Below the pieces are notes generated by a model that was given only the letters and a program-made list of their open reading frames with translations, was not told the DNA's origin and searched no databases. This document shows, piece by piece, positions 51,575-62,285 of a stretch of DNA of 64,000 nt (positions are counted from its first letter, which is position 1; the number at the start of each line of letters is the position of its first letter). A program made the position numbers and the translations under genes. The stretch spans positions 496,001 through 560,000 of the forward strand of contig HG738140.1 in NCBI GenBank assembly GCA_000499405.2, given 5' to 3'. Source of the stretch: Onchocerca volvulus (lineage: Eukaryota; Nematoda; Chromadorea; Rhabditida; Onchocercidae).

Positions 51575-54500
51575 AAAGAGGTATTACCTATGCAATTATT
51601 GAAACCAAAAAAAAAGTCGATTTGCAGCAAACAATTTTTAAATAATTTCTTTTTTTTTTGGTATGGGATAACAAATACTCTGTAAAATATTGATGAATCG
51701 TTGTCATCATGACATATGTTATTAAACCATAATTTAACTTTTTTTTTTTTCGAATTGAAAGTAGCGATATGAAGCCTGCCATATTTGAATGCATTCGTTT
51801 GCCGAATTTTTCGAAATTGATAATTTATAGTGAATATAACAGGAAAAAAAAGGCAATAAATAAGAAGAGAGGATGAAAAATGGAAAACTTCCAAACTTTG
51901 TGAATTTTGGAAAAAAAGAGATCATTCAATTCATAAAATATCCAATATATTTCACAAAATATATCACAGGTAATAACTGAATAGGATAGGATTGAATTGG
52001 TTAAGTTTTCAGTTTTTCGATAAATGGAGAAAGAGGAAACAAATTTTTGAAATGAAATTTAATTTTAAAATAATGATTTCGAACTTTAAAATCGTATCAT
52101 ATCATGAAGCAAGTACCTATCTGATATGATACTTTTAAATGATTTTATAATGAATAAATAAGTTGTTAAATAATGTATGACTGACACGAATAATTAATAT
52201 CTATGTGAAGATATACGTCATATAAATGCAGGAAAAGAATAATTTGGATCTGATAAATAACGAAGAATGCTTAACTGATAATAAAATAGTCAGATAGTTA
52301 AACTTATATAGAACATAAAATATTGCCTCATTGGCAGTATTGACAAGTTATGAAGATAAACTTTATTTAAAACATTTCAATTATGTGCTTTAACATTTCA
52401 ACGGACCCAATGAAGCTTACTTGCACTTAATGTTTGCTCATTAATTGATAAGAAAATTTCTGAAAAAAGCATAAAAAGGAAAGAGATAGGAGAGAAGGAA
52501 GGAAGGAAGTTAATAAAAAGTATTTGTTCCATACTTACTTTCTTAGAATGTGTTATTATTTCGATTTTGAACATTTAAAATAGTTTAAAAACAGTATTGA
52601 ATAATCGATAATTTATACAGTTAAGAGACTAATTCGTTGTTGAATAGATTTTCTTCTAAAAATATATATCGAATCATAAAATAGAAGAGAATAATAATAC
52701 ACTTAAATTACTAATATTTAAAGTTCAATAAGAACAAGTTTTCTGTGACACAGAATATAAGGTAGAAAACATTAAATTAAAAAGCATGTGCTGCTGTTAT
52801 TTGATACAAATGGAATTTCACCAATTCGATTAATTGGGCAATTAAAATTAAGTTTCATTTTAATAAAATAATTTAGAAATCAGAATATTTCCTATAAAAA
52901 AGACGAAAAAAGAAAAAAAGGAAAAGAAAAAAAAATCAGATAGATTAAATGATTGTGAGGAAAAAAACAAGCTTGGTTTGATCATCCTCATTTATTTGCG
53001 ACATAAGAACAAATTTTGCTATGGCCAAAAAATATTTTTTGTTATTTGTGTAAATCTTAGAAATGTTTCAAAAGTGGAAATAATTTCAAAATATATATAC
53101 AATTTGAAAAAGCAACTTTTAAAGAAATAAATGCATTGTATGAAAAGTATCACTGTCCTTTCTTCGCAAACTTTGAATCTTATGCAAAAAAAAGCTTTTT
53201 TTATACAAACAAATACTCTAATGTTTCTAACATTTTATATTTTAGAGAGAACTTTACTTCAATACAAATATTTATTTAATAAGAATATGTCCAATTTTCA
53301 ATTTAAGAACACATATCTCTGATTCATTTTTGTCATTCAATTTTTTGTCATAAATTTCTTTTAAAAAATAAAAAATTATGACAGCGTATTCTCTTCCGTG
53401 TAATTCTTATAGCCTTCAGCTTTCCTTTCTGCTCAAATTTTGTTTATCAAGTCTTTTTTTTTTTAATTTCATTAATTTAAGGCTGGATTTATTTCTATCG
53501 GCCTAGATTCATTAGTCTAAATCAGTCTTTATTAGCTGAAAAACACACGAATGAAGTTCATCGAACTATTCTCTGAAACTTAACTCCATATTATAAATGC
53601 CGACTTTTTTTTTAACCTAAATAAAGAAGATACTCAGAAAAGGTGTAAACATGTTGAAGAATCCAGTCGATCCAATCAAGAATCACGAAGGATTTCTATA
53701 CTATTCAATTATTATTTACCGTTTCGCGATCTGATGTTATTTATTAGCAAACTTTGAAATCACTAGAAGTTAAGATTCCAGAATACCTTTAAAAACAATA
53801 ACAATAATTCAAAATGTAACAAACTGCCCCAAAACAGCAAAATATTACACTGACAGAAAAAAATTACTGCCAAACTTCGACAACATTTTTAGATTTACAA
53901 TATTATAATATTTTCCGCCATAAATATCTCGACAGTTTTCACATATTAAATAACCAAACGTTCTCACGTATCAAATAACCAACGCGACATTGCCCTCACG
54001 TGTTAAATATAAACCGGACAGTTTCTTCACGTGTTAAATAGGAATCAAGCAATGTCTCCAAGACTTGAATGTAAACAATGTCTCCACCCTTTAAATACAT
54101 AGCTATTTGTAATGCAAGAAATAAATGACTTCAAAATGTGAATCAGTGTGCATACTTTTCTTCGATCGTTTTTTGCAAAAACTAAATGATTCACAAAAAA
54201 GCAGAGAAATGCAATGATGATGAATTTCATCGAGTATTTTTGCACGAAATTTTACGAAAAGCTGAAAGAAATCAAGGAAGAAAAAAGATTATTATTATTA
54301 TTGTTATTGAACATTTTGCTCGTAAAATTTTCGAAAAGTTTGTTTATTTTACTTTCTTTCTAATGATAATGCAAAAGTCAACACATTATTGTTTGATTCC
54401 AAAAGAATTTTTGCAGAAATGTAAAATGTATTATTGCAATCAATAACAAGGAAAAAAGTCGAAACTTTTCTGAGAATATCAGGATATTTCAAAAAATTCG

Positions 54501-54720
54501 TATTTTGAAAAGCAAATGACAATTACAGCAGTTGTTAATGCTATTAGTTTAGAGATTGTTATGTGTTAAGAAAATACATTTGAAGGGAAAAAACAAAGGC
54601 AAAAAATTGAATAGTTATGTTTCCTATTAGAAGGGAAGAAAATTTTATTTATTGCAAAATATCAAGTATCAAAATGTCGGGAATTGCAGGAAAATTTTTC
54701 ATACCACAGTTTCTTTTGCT

Positions 54721-54767
54721 AACAAAAAACAAAAAACAAAAAACAAAAAATAAAAAATAAAAAACAA
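54721..54767. repeat. Seven-base tandem repeat (CAAAAAA/TAAAAAA)n
   Basis: Six to seven units of CAAAAAA changing to TAAAAAA along the array. Confidence 0.9.
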
Positions 54768-55519
54768 GGAAATAAACTTAGCATTTTGAAAGAATAATAA
54801 GCAAATTAGTTTTTTTATTTATTCAAATTTGAATTGAAACTTTGCAATTTTTTTCAAATTATCAAATTACTGATTTGAGAAATTCCGTTTTAAATTTTTA
54901 TCATCTGAACATTATCTGTGACTTTTTTATATAAGCATCAAATAAGTATTACTTTAAAACAACCATTTCACAGGTATTTTTTTGGTTTTGGCAATTGTTT
55001 TAATGGATAGATCAAATGCATTATATTAATCATTTCCAATTCTTGCCATTTCGTACGGTTCCATTAACAATATCAACACAAATAAATATTCGTATTTGCT
55101 AAGCGGAGAATTCCATACTATCAGTACTTAAATTTAACCAAGCATTGGAAAGTAAGTAAAATTGTTGGAAATGGATGAAATAGTATTGTTACATTTGACA
55201 ATATTACAAAGATTTAAATTAATAATAATATCATTAAGGAATAAATAAATGGATAAACAGACAAATGAATTAAAGAATAAATGAACAAATAATTAAATAA
55301 ATTAATTTAAGATCACGTACTGTCCAAAGATCCTTTGATTTATAACCTGATTAAGTTAAGAATCATTTTAGGACATGGTACTCATTGCGATGACGTGTGC
55401 TTGCTAGATTATACATCTTATGGCATGAATTTATATAACGATTTCATTATCAACAATGCATAATATTAGCCATAGAAGAAAAACTTCCCACAACGCATTA
55501 CATATATTCATTTGAAAGT

Positions 55520-56610
55520 AGCGGAGATTCACGCAGGTCGCAATTTTAGATTCACGCACGCCGCAATTTTCAACTCTCGTGAAAGGCGTCGATTGATTCC
55601 AATTTTTACTTAGCAGCGTGGTCCGTTATATTAGTAATATGGCTTGGAATTTACTGTGAATGCTAAGGAGAGCACTTATGTAAATTAAAATAAAAGGAAG
55701 CGAAGACGTCAATCTTTAGGTTCTTTAGTTCGTTTTTAATTTCCGCGTTAACGTTACTTCGCTAACGCTTCGTCTGCAAGTTCAGCTAGAGTTTAAGTAT
55801 TATTGAAACTAAAGTAAATGTTGTAGTTATCAGAAAAGTTGAAATTGTCGACATTTTTTGAAATTTGTGAGACATTCGGGATTATACGAAGCGCGACCTG
55901 GAAGTATTACACAATCTATGGGAAGAGAATGATGACTATGAATCAGAAAGAAATGAACTGCCACCATACAAATAAAAAACACATCAGCCGGATCTTGATA
56001 AGACCATGAAGCAGTATGGATCCTATAATCTTCGCAGATAGTTTTTCTGGAGCAAGTCTTTGATGGGATTGAAATTTGATTCATTTGCTGAAACAGCTAA
56101 TGAATCAAATCCAATTTTTATAATGCTTATATGAAGATGCAGGCAGAAACACCGAAGAATTAACGGTGCTATCAAAGAAGAGGCAGTGATTTTGTTTGTT
56201 GCTATTGGTAATGTAAAGGAGTCGAGAAGTTTTACACGGAGAAATGGATTGGGGTATGGCAAAACAGTCTCTTCAATAACTATATCTATGTCCAGGTTGT
56301 TTTTTCATATTAATAAATTTTCTTTCACTTTCAATTCTGATTCATGTGGAAGAAAAGCGTATTCGTTGAATGAAATTGAAATGTCAAAAAAGTGATGTTT
56401 TCAAATAACTTTATGTTTTCTGTATACATATTTCATTTCAATCGATTATTTCATCATTGCGAAAAAATTTGTTTCAGACATTCACAATCAATGACAGTTG
56501 TACAATTTTTCATGTTTACGAATGAATCGAAAACATGGGAATAAAGGGATTTCTTGTTGAAACAGCTGCAAATAAGCGAGGTTTCGTCGGAAATGTGACA
56601 ATGCAATGTT
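55520..56610 (+). pseudogene. Unprocessed MESD pseudogene (inverted copy of the gene at 61033-62285)
   Basis: Similarity to the intact MESD gene runs through 5' flank, exon 1 region, intron 1, exon 2, exon 3, intron 3 and exon 4, so it arose by DNA duplication and not from mRNA. The exon 2 equivalent reads WEENDDYESERNELPPYK, then a TAA at 55973-55975 where the parent has an Arg codon. The exon 3 equivalent has at least one single-base loss (CCGG to CCG) and a further deletion near 56178-56190. The exon 4 equivalent contains GAATAA. The start region has lost the signal-peptide frame. Intron 3 is well kept, including TTAATAAATTTTCTTTCACT. Clearly non-coding now. Confidence 0.9.
55526..55572. 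repeat. Two-copy 23-bp direct repeat
   Basis: GATTCACGCAGGTCGCAATT and GATTCACGCACGCCGCAATT in tandem, at the left end of the MESD pseudogene duplication. Confidence 0.75.
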
Positions 56611-58651
56611 TATAATGATCTAAAGTTTTTCAGTTTGTTATATTTTTCTTTCAGTTAATTTAATAAATTTATTCAACTGTTTTGTTATACATATTTAGTA
56701 CTTGACCTCATTGTCATCTCCTATTTTCTTGTCGCCACTCATTTCAAGTATCAGATGATAGTTCGGTATTTCAATAATACTTTTTATAGATTAAATTATG
56801 GGATAATGTTAGAGTTGATTCTAGGTTTGGACTTTATTTTTTCTCGTTCTAAACTCTGTAAATAATTCTTAGAACGTTCAAGTGAAAAGAACTGAGGCGT
56901 CATTAGTTCAAAATTCAATATCATTGATGTGTTCCTTAGATTTTCGAGAGTTTCGATTATTTTGATGAGTTTTTCTTGACATATATGCCTTTCTATTTCT
57001 TCTCAATCAAATTTCATTATTCTTTTTTCATTCGCATAAAATATTGATAAACAGATAGATAATGCAAGAAATTTAGCATCCGGATGGAATACTTGTTATC
57101 CGATACTGATGACTGCATTTTTACATCTAATAGAAATCGAAAGAAATATTTTCTGAATAGAAAATTTTATTTTATTTTTAAATGAGAAAAAATTTTAAAA
57201 TCTTATTAGGGATCTAGTGTTTAAGTAATCAGGATTATTTAGATTTTCGAAAGGATTTTCTTTTTCAGAAGAAGGCAGAATATTTTCAAATTTCTCACTT
57301 TTGTTTTTAAAACAAAAATCTCTCTGTAGAAACATTTTTTATATGTTGTGGATCCTCAAGCATTTTCATAAGACTTTTAAAGCATTTGTTTGAAAGATAT
57401 GTTCCAGTAGAGGACAAAAATCTATTTTTCGTCCATTATTTTTCATGATTTATTTTTTGAAATATTTAGGGAAAAAATAAAGTGGTGTGAAGGTGACAGA
57501 TTTAGCACTTTGTTGGAATCATCCGCATATTCGTTGTTTCTTTCTATGGACATGCTATTTCAAATGAGATTTATTTATTGATTTAGTGTAGACTTTGTTC
57601 CCATTTACGTTTTCTTTTGGAAAACTATAGTTGTTCAGCTGCTAGATAAATTTCTTGCTTTCTGAAGACTAATATGGAAGATTTTGTTCCTTACTGCGTT
57701 ATATTTGTGTTGCAGAAGCAGGGAAAAGAGTGAACAGTTTCAATTGTTTACTATATACTGACCGGAAATTCGATCGATTTTAAGGATTGGCAATTTTCGA
57801 AATTTGATCAGTTACTTTTCTTTTGTACTAGAAATGTCCTTCATAAAAATTGATCTTAAATCTTACTATATATTAGACCATAAGAATTCAGATTATCAAT
57901 AATTTAATGAGATAGTAAAAGGATAGTGAGAAGTCTGATTTTGGTTTTTTGTGCTATTTAATACTTCTGCCGTCAAGAAATCCGCTACCAAATATGATGC
58001 GGAAACTAATTGTATAAATATTTATTATTTTAGCGAATAAAATTGCTTTGTCTAATTTATTCTGAAATTTTCAAGCCTGGAATATTCTTTGATAGGATGA
58101 GTATTAGTTTTAATAATTTACTTCACTGCTGCTCTTTTCTCTTTCTCATCTAAAGCTTGTGAAGTTACATTTTGTGAAAGGATGAAATTTTTGCAGAATA
58201 AAATCCTTCGAACATTTTCGATAAACAAATAATATGTTGGGATATAAATTTAATAAACTTTTTGACATAAAATAATATGTAAAATGTAAAACCATATGTT
58301 CCTGAAGGAAGGAATGTATGATTTGCTAAAAACAAATGTTATTAAGAAATGAAAAATGAATAAATTCTTTTACTATTTTCGAAAGCTATTATTTAAGAAT
58401 AAATTGTAAATATTTTTTCATCACTAAAATTGTTAGCATTTTTTTTTTTCAAAAAATTGTACTGCCCTTTTTTCCTTAGCCTAATATCTAGTTCTAAATG
58501 GATGTCAGGATTTTTAATTTGAGCATACATCTTTTGCATGAATGTTTATGAATGTTATCAATAAGAAATTTATCGATTAAATCATTTAGGCAGTGACAAA
58601 TATTCGTCATACGAAATTAATCTTTCATTGTTGAAATCTTTAAATTGAAAT
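56611..58651. other. Intergenic region upstream of the membrane-protein gene
   Basis: AT-rich, no recognised gene, no long open frame with splice support. Nothing notable seen apart from a T run at 58440-58450. Confidence 0.45.
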
Positions 58652-59514
58652 ATGGAAAAAGCTGACGAGGAACATTTATTGGACAATACAGATAGCCTAT
58701 CGACGTCATCGTCAGGATCTGATTTCATTGTCATTGATCGAAATAGTTTGTCTAATAAAGAACTTATCGGGAGGTTCGTTATATTTTCTCCCATAAAAAT
58801 TGCAAAGAATATAATTTTTCAAATTAGTTTCTCGACTATTTGTCGATCTTTGTATGGCTTATTTATTTGTACTAATTTTTTTATGTCAATTTTTATTCGT
58901 CTTTTTATTGTACATATTGTACAAGTTTGCATACAAATTGCATAAGTTAAATCTGATAGAATCAGCTTATCATGATAGACTTGTTATGCAAGAAGATGAG
59001 TCATTGGAATGTTATTTTAGATTGGTGAATGCACCTATGATAATTTATGATACGGACTGGAATGCAGCTATAGCCTCACTTCCTGATGATACAAGGTAAA
59101 TAGCCATATATTTGCTGCTTGGTATTAACGTTTATTAATTCATCTATTGTGAATTCTGATAATTAGTCAGAATTTTAATAATTTGCTATTTCCTAGATCT
59201 GTTTTTCTTATTTTCCGAACATCTGTCTTTTTCACTTTAACAATTAGAAACAAGAAAAAAAAAAGAAATAAAAACACTTTTAGTCAAAAAAAATCTAAAA
59301 TCCCTTAGTTTTTTTTCAACAAACTGTTTACAGTGAGTCGGATGATTCATGTGAAGTAATCAGTATTAGTGAAGGAAACAGTGCCATGAGCTATGCGAAT
59401 GGCAAAGCAAATGTAGATGATAATGAATATTTTGATTCGAAAGTTAATTTTGTTCTTGGAAGTTCACCTATCTCGGAAGTGACTGATTACGTGAAACAAA
59501 ATGATAAACATTGA
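58652..59514 (+). CDS. Unrecognised small single-pass membrane protein
   Basis: Three exons (58652-58745, 58828-59095, 59334-59514) join in frame to 180 residues. I do not recognise the family. Layout: acidic, Ser-rich N-terminus (MEKADEEHLLDNTDSLSTSS), a hydrophobic segment of about 25 residues from residue 45 (YLFVLIFLCQFLFVFLLYIL) followed by KFAYKLHK, then a soluble part with ECYFRLVNAPMIIYDTDWN, and an acidic Ser/Asn-rich C-terminus ending NDKH. Positive charge after the helix suggests the C-terminal part faces the cytosol. SGSDFIVID just before the helix looks like an LC3-interacting (LIR) core, acidic residue then F-x-x-I. The first intron uses donor GTTTGT, as in ALG2 intron 4 and DDX49 intron 1; the other apparent donor gives a frame that stops early. 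The gene sits between the MESD pseudogene and MESD. Coding status is inferred from open frame, splice phase and composition only. Confidence 0.6.
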
Positions 59515-61032
59515 TGAAGTAAATCGAGGTAACTTTTTTCTTTCTCTTCTTCCTATGGAAAATATAAAATCTCATTGACTATCTAGTCTTGAATTAAAAT
59601 AGAAACAGTGAGTTTTAAATTTCTTGTTTGAAACATCTGAGAATATATAAACATTGCACTTGAATAGAGAAATATGAATGATGAAATTTTTGAAATTGAT
59701 AAAACAAAACTATCACACTAGTTATGCTTATGCATACTTATTGTTTTGTACATATTTATTGTGTTTGTGCATTTATTAATTAAATATGTGTTTAAGTTGA
59801 TTCATTAATTACTGCTTTATCATTATATGACTTCTAGAGCGAATGATTTCAGAGTACATAGTTTATCCGGTATGAAATTAAAGAAAACGAGAATGAATTA
59901 TTTCGAAGGAAATAATTAGAGAAGGATTACTGGACTAAGAAGTTTCATAGTTCTTGTGAGAGACTTTAGCGACCATGGTAGATAAGTTAATCACTAAATA
60001 TGGCTGCATTGCGATATTCATACTTTAACCTTGCCATCATCTTTTTTTATTTTTGGAATCGTCTGTACTTTAGTCCTTGTTTATTTTTGTTCAATCCGAG
60101 GCAGTATTTGTTTGTTTTTGTGATGTCATCAAATACGACTTTCGTATTATTCAATGCGTAAACTTTTTTTTTTTTTTGTAACGGCAATAAATTTGAAATT
60201 AAATTATGATGTCTTGTAAAATAAAGCATTATTGCTGACAGGATCTTATCAAGTGATAACAATAGGGAATGACGCATCACATTTAATTTATAATAAGATC
60301 TAAAAGATACTGGGGAACCGACCGCTATCTTAGCTTTACCTGCAGACAATTAGATATATTTATTCAATGTAGACTGCCAAGTTTATTGAAGTTTAAATTC
60401 TTAGATTTATTTTGGTCCAAAAAATTTTATATAATCATTTCCAACATTACTTAATATGCCGATTTTGATAATTTTGTGCTTTTTAATTTATTATAACTTT
60501 ATGTTGTTATCATTTATGGTAAATTAGACAGACAGAAAGTATTTCAATGAATCTTGAATTCGTACAAATCTGTTTAAACTTGTGTTTTTACTTATTTCAA
60601 GACTGGAATTTTAAAAATTAAATCATTTTAATTTTATAATAACTTCTTGAAGTAAGCGCATCTTCTTCCTAACAATTATGATGCAGTCTTCATAATATCA
60701 TAAATAATCGTAACTTGGCTAGGAAAAAAAAATATGAAAATATCAATTTATTATATAACTCATTCAAGTAATAATCTCAGAGATTCGGTATTGTAGACCA
60801 ATATTCCGAAAAACAAAGAAGAGCATAAAAAAAATGTGTATAGATCAATAGAGTACAAATATTATATGAAAGTTGAAAAGAAAGAATATGTATAAAATGT
60901 TAAAGAAAAACTAGCAGCGACCAGTCAAAGTTTGAAATTTCAACAAAAACTTTGTATTGTTATAGGCCATCCATTAAGTACCCGTCTAACAGTACTTCCT
61001 GAATAAATCATTATTTAGCAGATTTTAGATTT
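59515..61032. other. Intergenic region between the membrane-protein gene and MESD
   Basis: Holds the 3' flanks of two convergent genes. A 100-codon minus-strand ORF at 60047-60349 lacks similarity and splice support and is partly built on an A run. Nothing else recognised. Confidence 0.45.
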
Positions 61033-62285
61033 CTACAATTCCTCTTTTTTCTCCTTCTTGAAAGCTGGCCCAGGGTATTGTCGCCCTTCCAGCGATACTT
61101 CGCTTACTTGTGGCTGTTTCAACAAGAAATCCTTTCCTTCCCATGCCTTCGACCCATCCGCAAACATAAAGATTGCACGATTGTCGTCGATTGTGAATGT
61201 CTGAAACAAATATCTTTTCAACGATAATATGACTGATTGAAGTAAAATATGTATACAGGAGACAAAAAAAAGCGGTTATTTGAAAGCATTTTTTGACATT
61301 TCTGTTCTATTCAGCGAATACGCTTTTCTTCCACATGAATCAGAATTGAAAGTGAAAGAAAATTTATTAATACGAAAAAACAACCTGGACATCGATATGG
61401 TTGTTGAAGAGACTGTTTTGCCATACTCCAATCCATTTCTCCGTGTAAAACTTCTCGGCTCGTTTACCATTAACATCACCAATACCAACAAACATCATTA
61501 CAGACTGTCCCTTCTTTGATAGCATCATTAATTCTTCCGGTGTTCCCGCCTGCACCCTCAAATAAGCATTAGAAAAATTGAATTTTTCAACAAATGAATC
61601 AATGTATGAAGTATCCATAAAGCAAATAGATGAGCTATAGCAAATTTGTAACAAAGTTATTGAGAAATGAGAATCAAAAAATTCGTATCTATATCAAGAA
61701 TAAATTTCCCGAGTGTAAGCTAAACTTTGTACACAACTGGCTTTAGAAATACTATCAATTTATGAAATCTTATTCAAGTTTAAATAGTGTATCTGATACT
61801 TCTTATTAAAAGAAAGTCGAGGGTCAATCCCATCAAAGACTTGCTCCAAAAAAGTTATTTGCGAAGATTACAGGAATGCATACCTGTTTCATAATCTTAT
61901 CAAGATCCGGCTGTTGTGTTTTTCGTTTGTATGGCGGCAGTTCATCCTCCTCTAATTCATCGTCATCATTTTCTTCCCACTGATCGTATAACTTTTCCAG
62001 GTCGTGCTCCGTATAATCCCGAATGTCCCACAAATTTCAAAAAATGTCGACAATTTTAACTTTTCCGATAACTCCAACATTTATTTTAGTTTCAGTAATA
62101 CTTTAACTTTTGCTGAACTTGGAAAACGAAGCAAATTCATAGGATTTAATAAATTTTAACATGGAAATCTTTAAAAAACTACAAAACTTAAAGACTACCT
62201 TCTTCGCTTCCTTACGTTCGGCACAATTTATGTAAATGCTATCAGCTAGCATCCATACCATAAACCAAAACCGTATCACTGACAT
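61033..62285 (-). CDS. MESD: MESD / Boca-type LRP-receptor chaperone of the ER
   Basis: Four exons (62285-62199, 62030-61884, 61549-61385, 61200-61033) give 188 residues. MESD helps fold the beta-propeller/EGF modules of LDL-receptor-related proteins in the ER. Visible parts: hydrophobic N-terminus MSVIRFWFMVWMLADSIYIN as signal peptide, RDYTEHDLEKLYDQWEEND, acidic ELEEDELPPYKRKT, then the core domain with LSKKGQSVMMFVGIG, WIGVWQNSLFNNHIDVQ, DDNRAIFMFADGSKAWEGKDF and QYPGPAFK, and a C-terminal KEEL that serves as an ER-retention signal (KREDL in human). The tail after the core is much shorter than in mammals. Introns 2 and 3 are canonical. Intron 1 is odd: the frame preceding DIRDY hits TGA at 62036-62034 and no AG lies between it and the codon for W, so the acceptor appears to be TG (ATTTG/TGGGAC). 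The same bases occur in the pseudogene. Confidence 0.88.

Larger units (their letters stand above)
49589..55519. other. Intergenic region upstream of Sec6
   Basis: About 6 kb without a recognised gene. A possible first Sec6 exon lies at 51492-51454. Simple repeats are listed separately. A degenerate repeat at about 53930-54080 reuses CACGTGTTAAATA-like units (TCACGTATCAAATAACCAA, CTCACGTGTTAAATATAAAC, TTCACGTGTTAAATAGGAAT). A short minus-strand ORF from 54230 begins with a signal-peptide-like stretch, but no gene could be built around it. Confidence 0.45.

Noticed and set aside
51505..51894. 129-codon minus-strand ORF with long Ser/Leu alternation
   Set aside because: The repeat is the (AG)n microsatellite read as SLSLSL; no other support.
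54045..54245. Minus-strand ORF starting near 54230 with MKFIIIAFLCFFVNHLVFA, like a secretion signal
   Set aside because: Only one short exon; no convincing partner exon, no known family, and AT-rich sequence often yields hydrophobic frames.
60047..60349. 100-codon minus-strand ORF beginning MSAGKAKIAVGS
   Set aside because: No recognisable domain, contains a Lys run from a homopolymer, and lies in the 3' flank between convergent genes.
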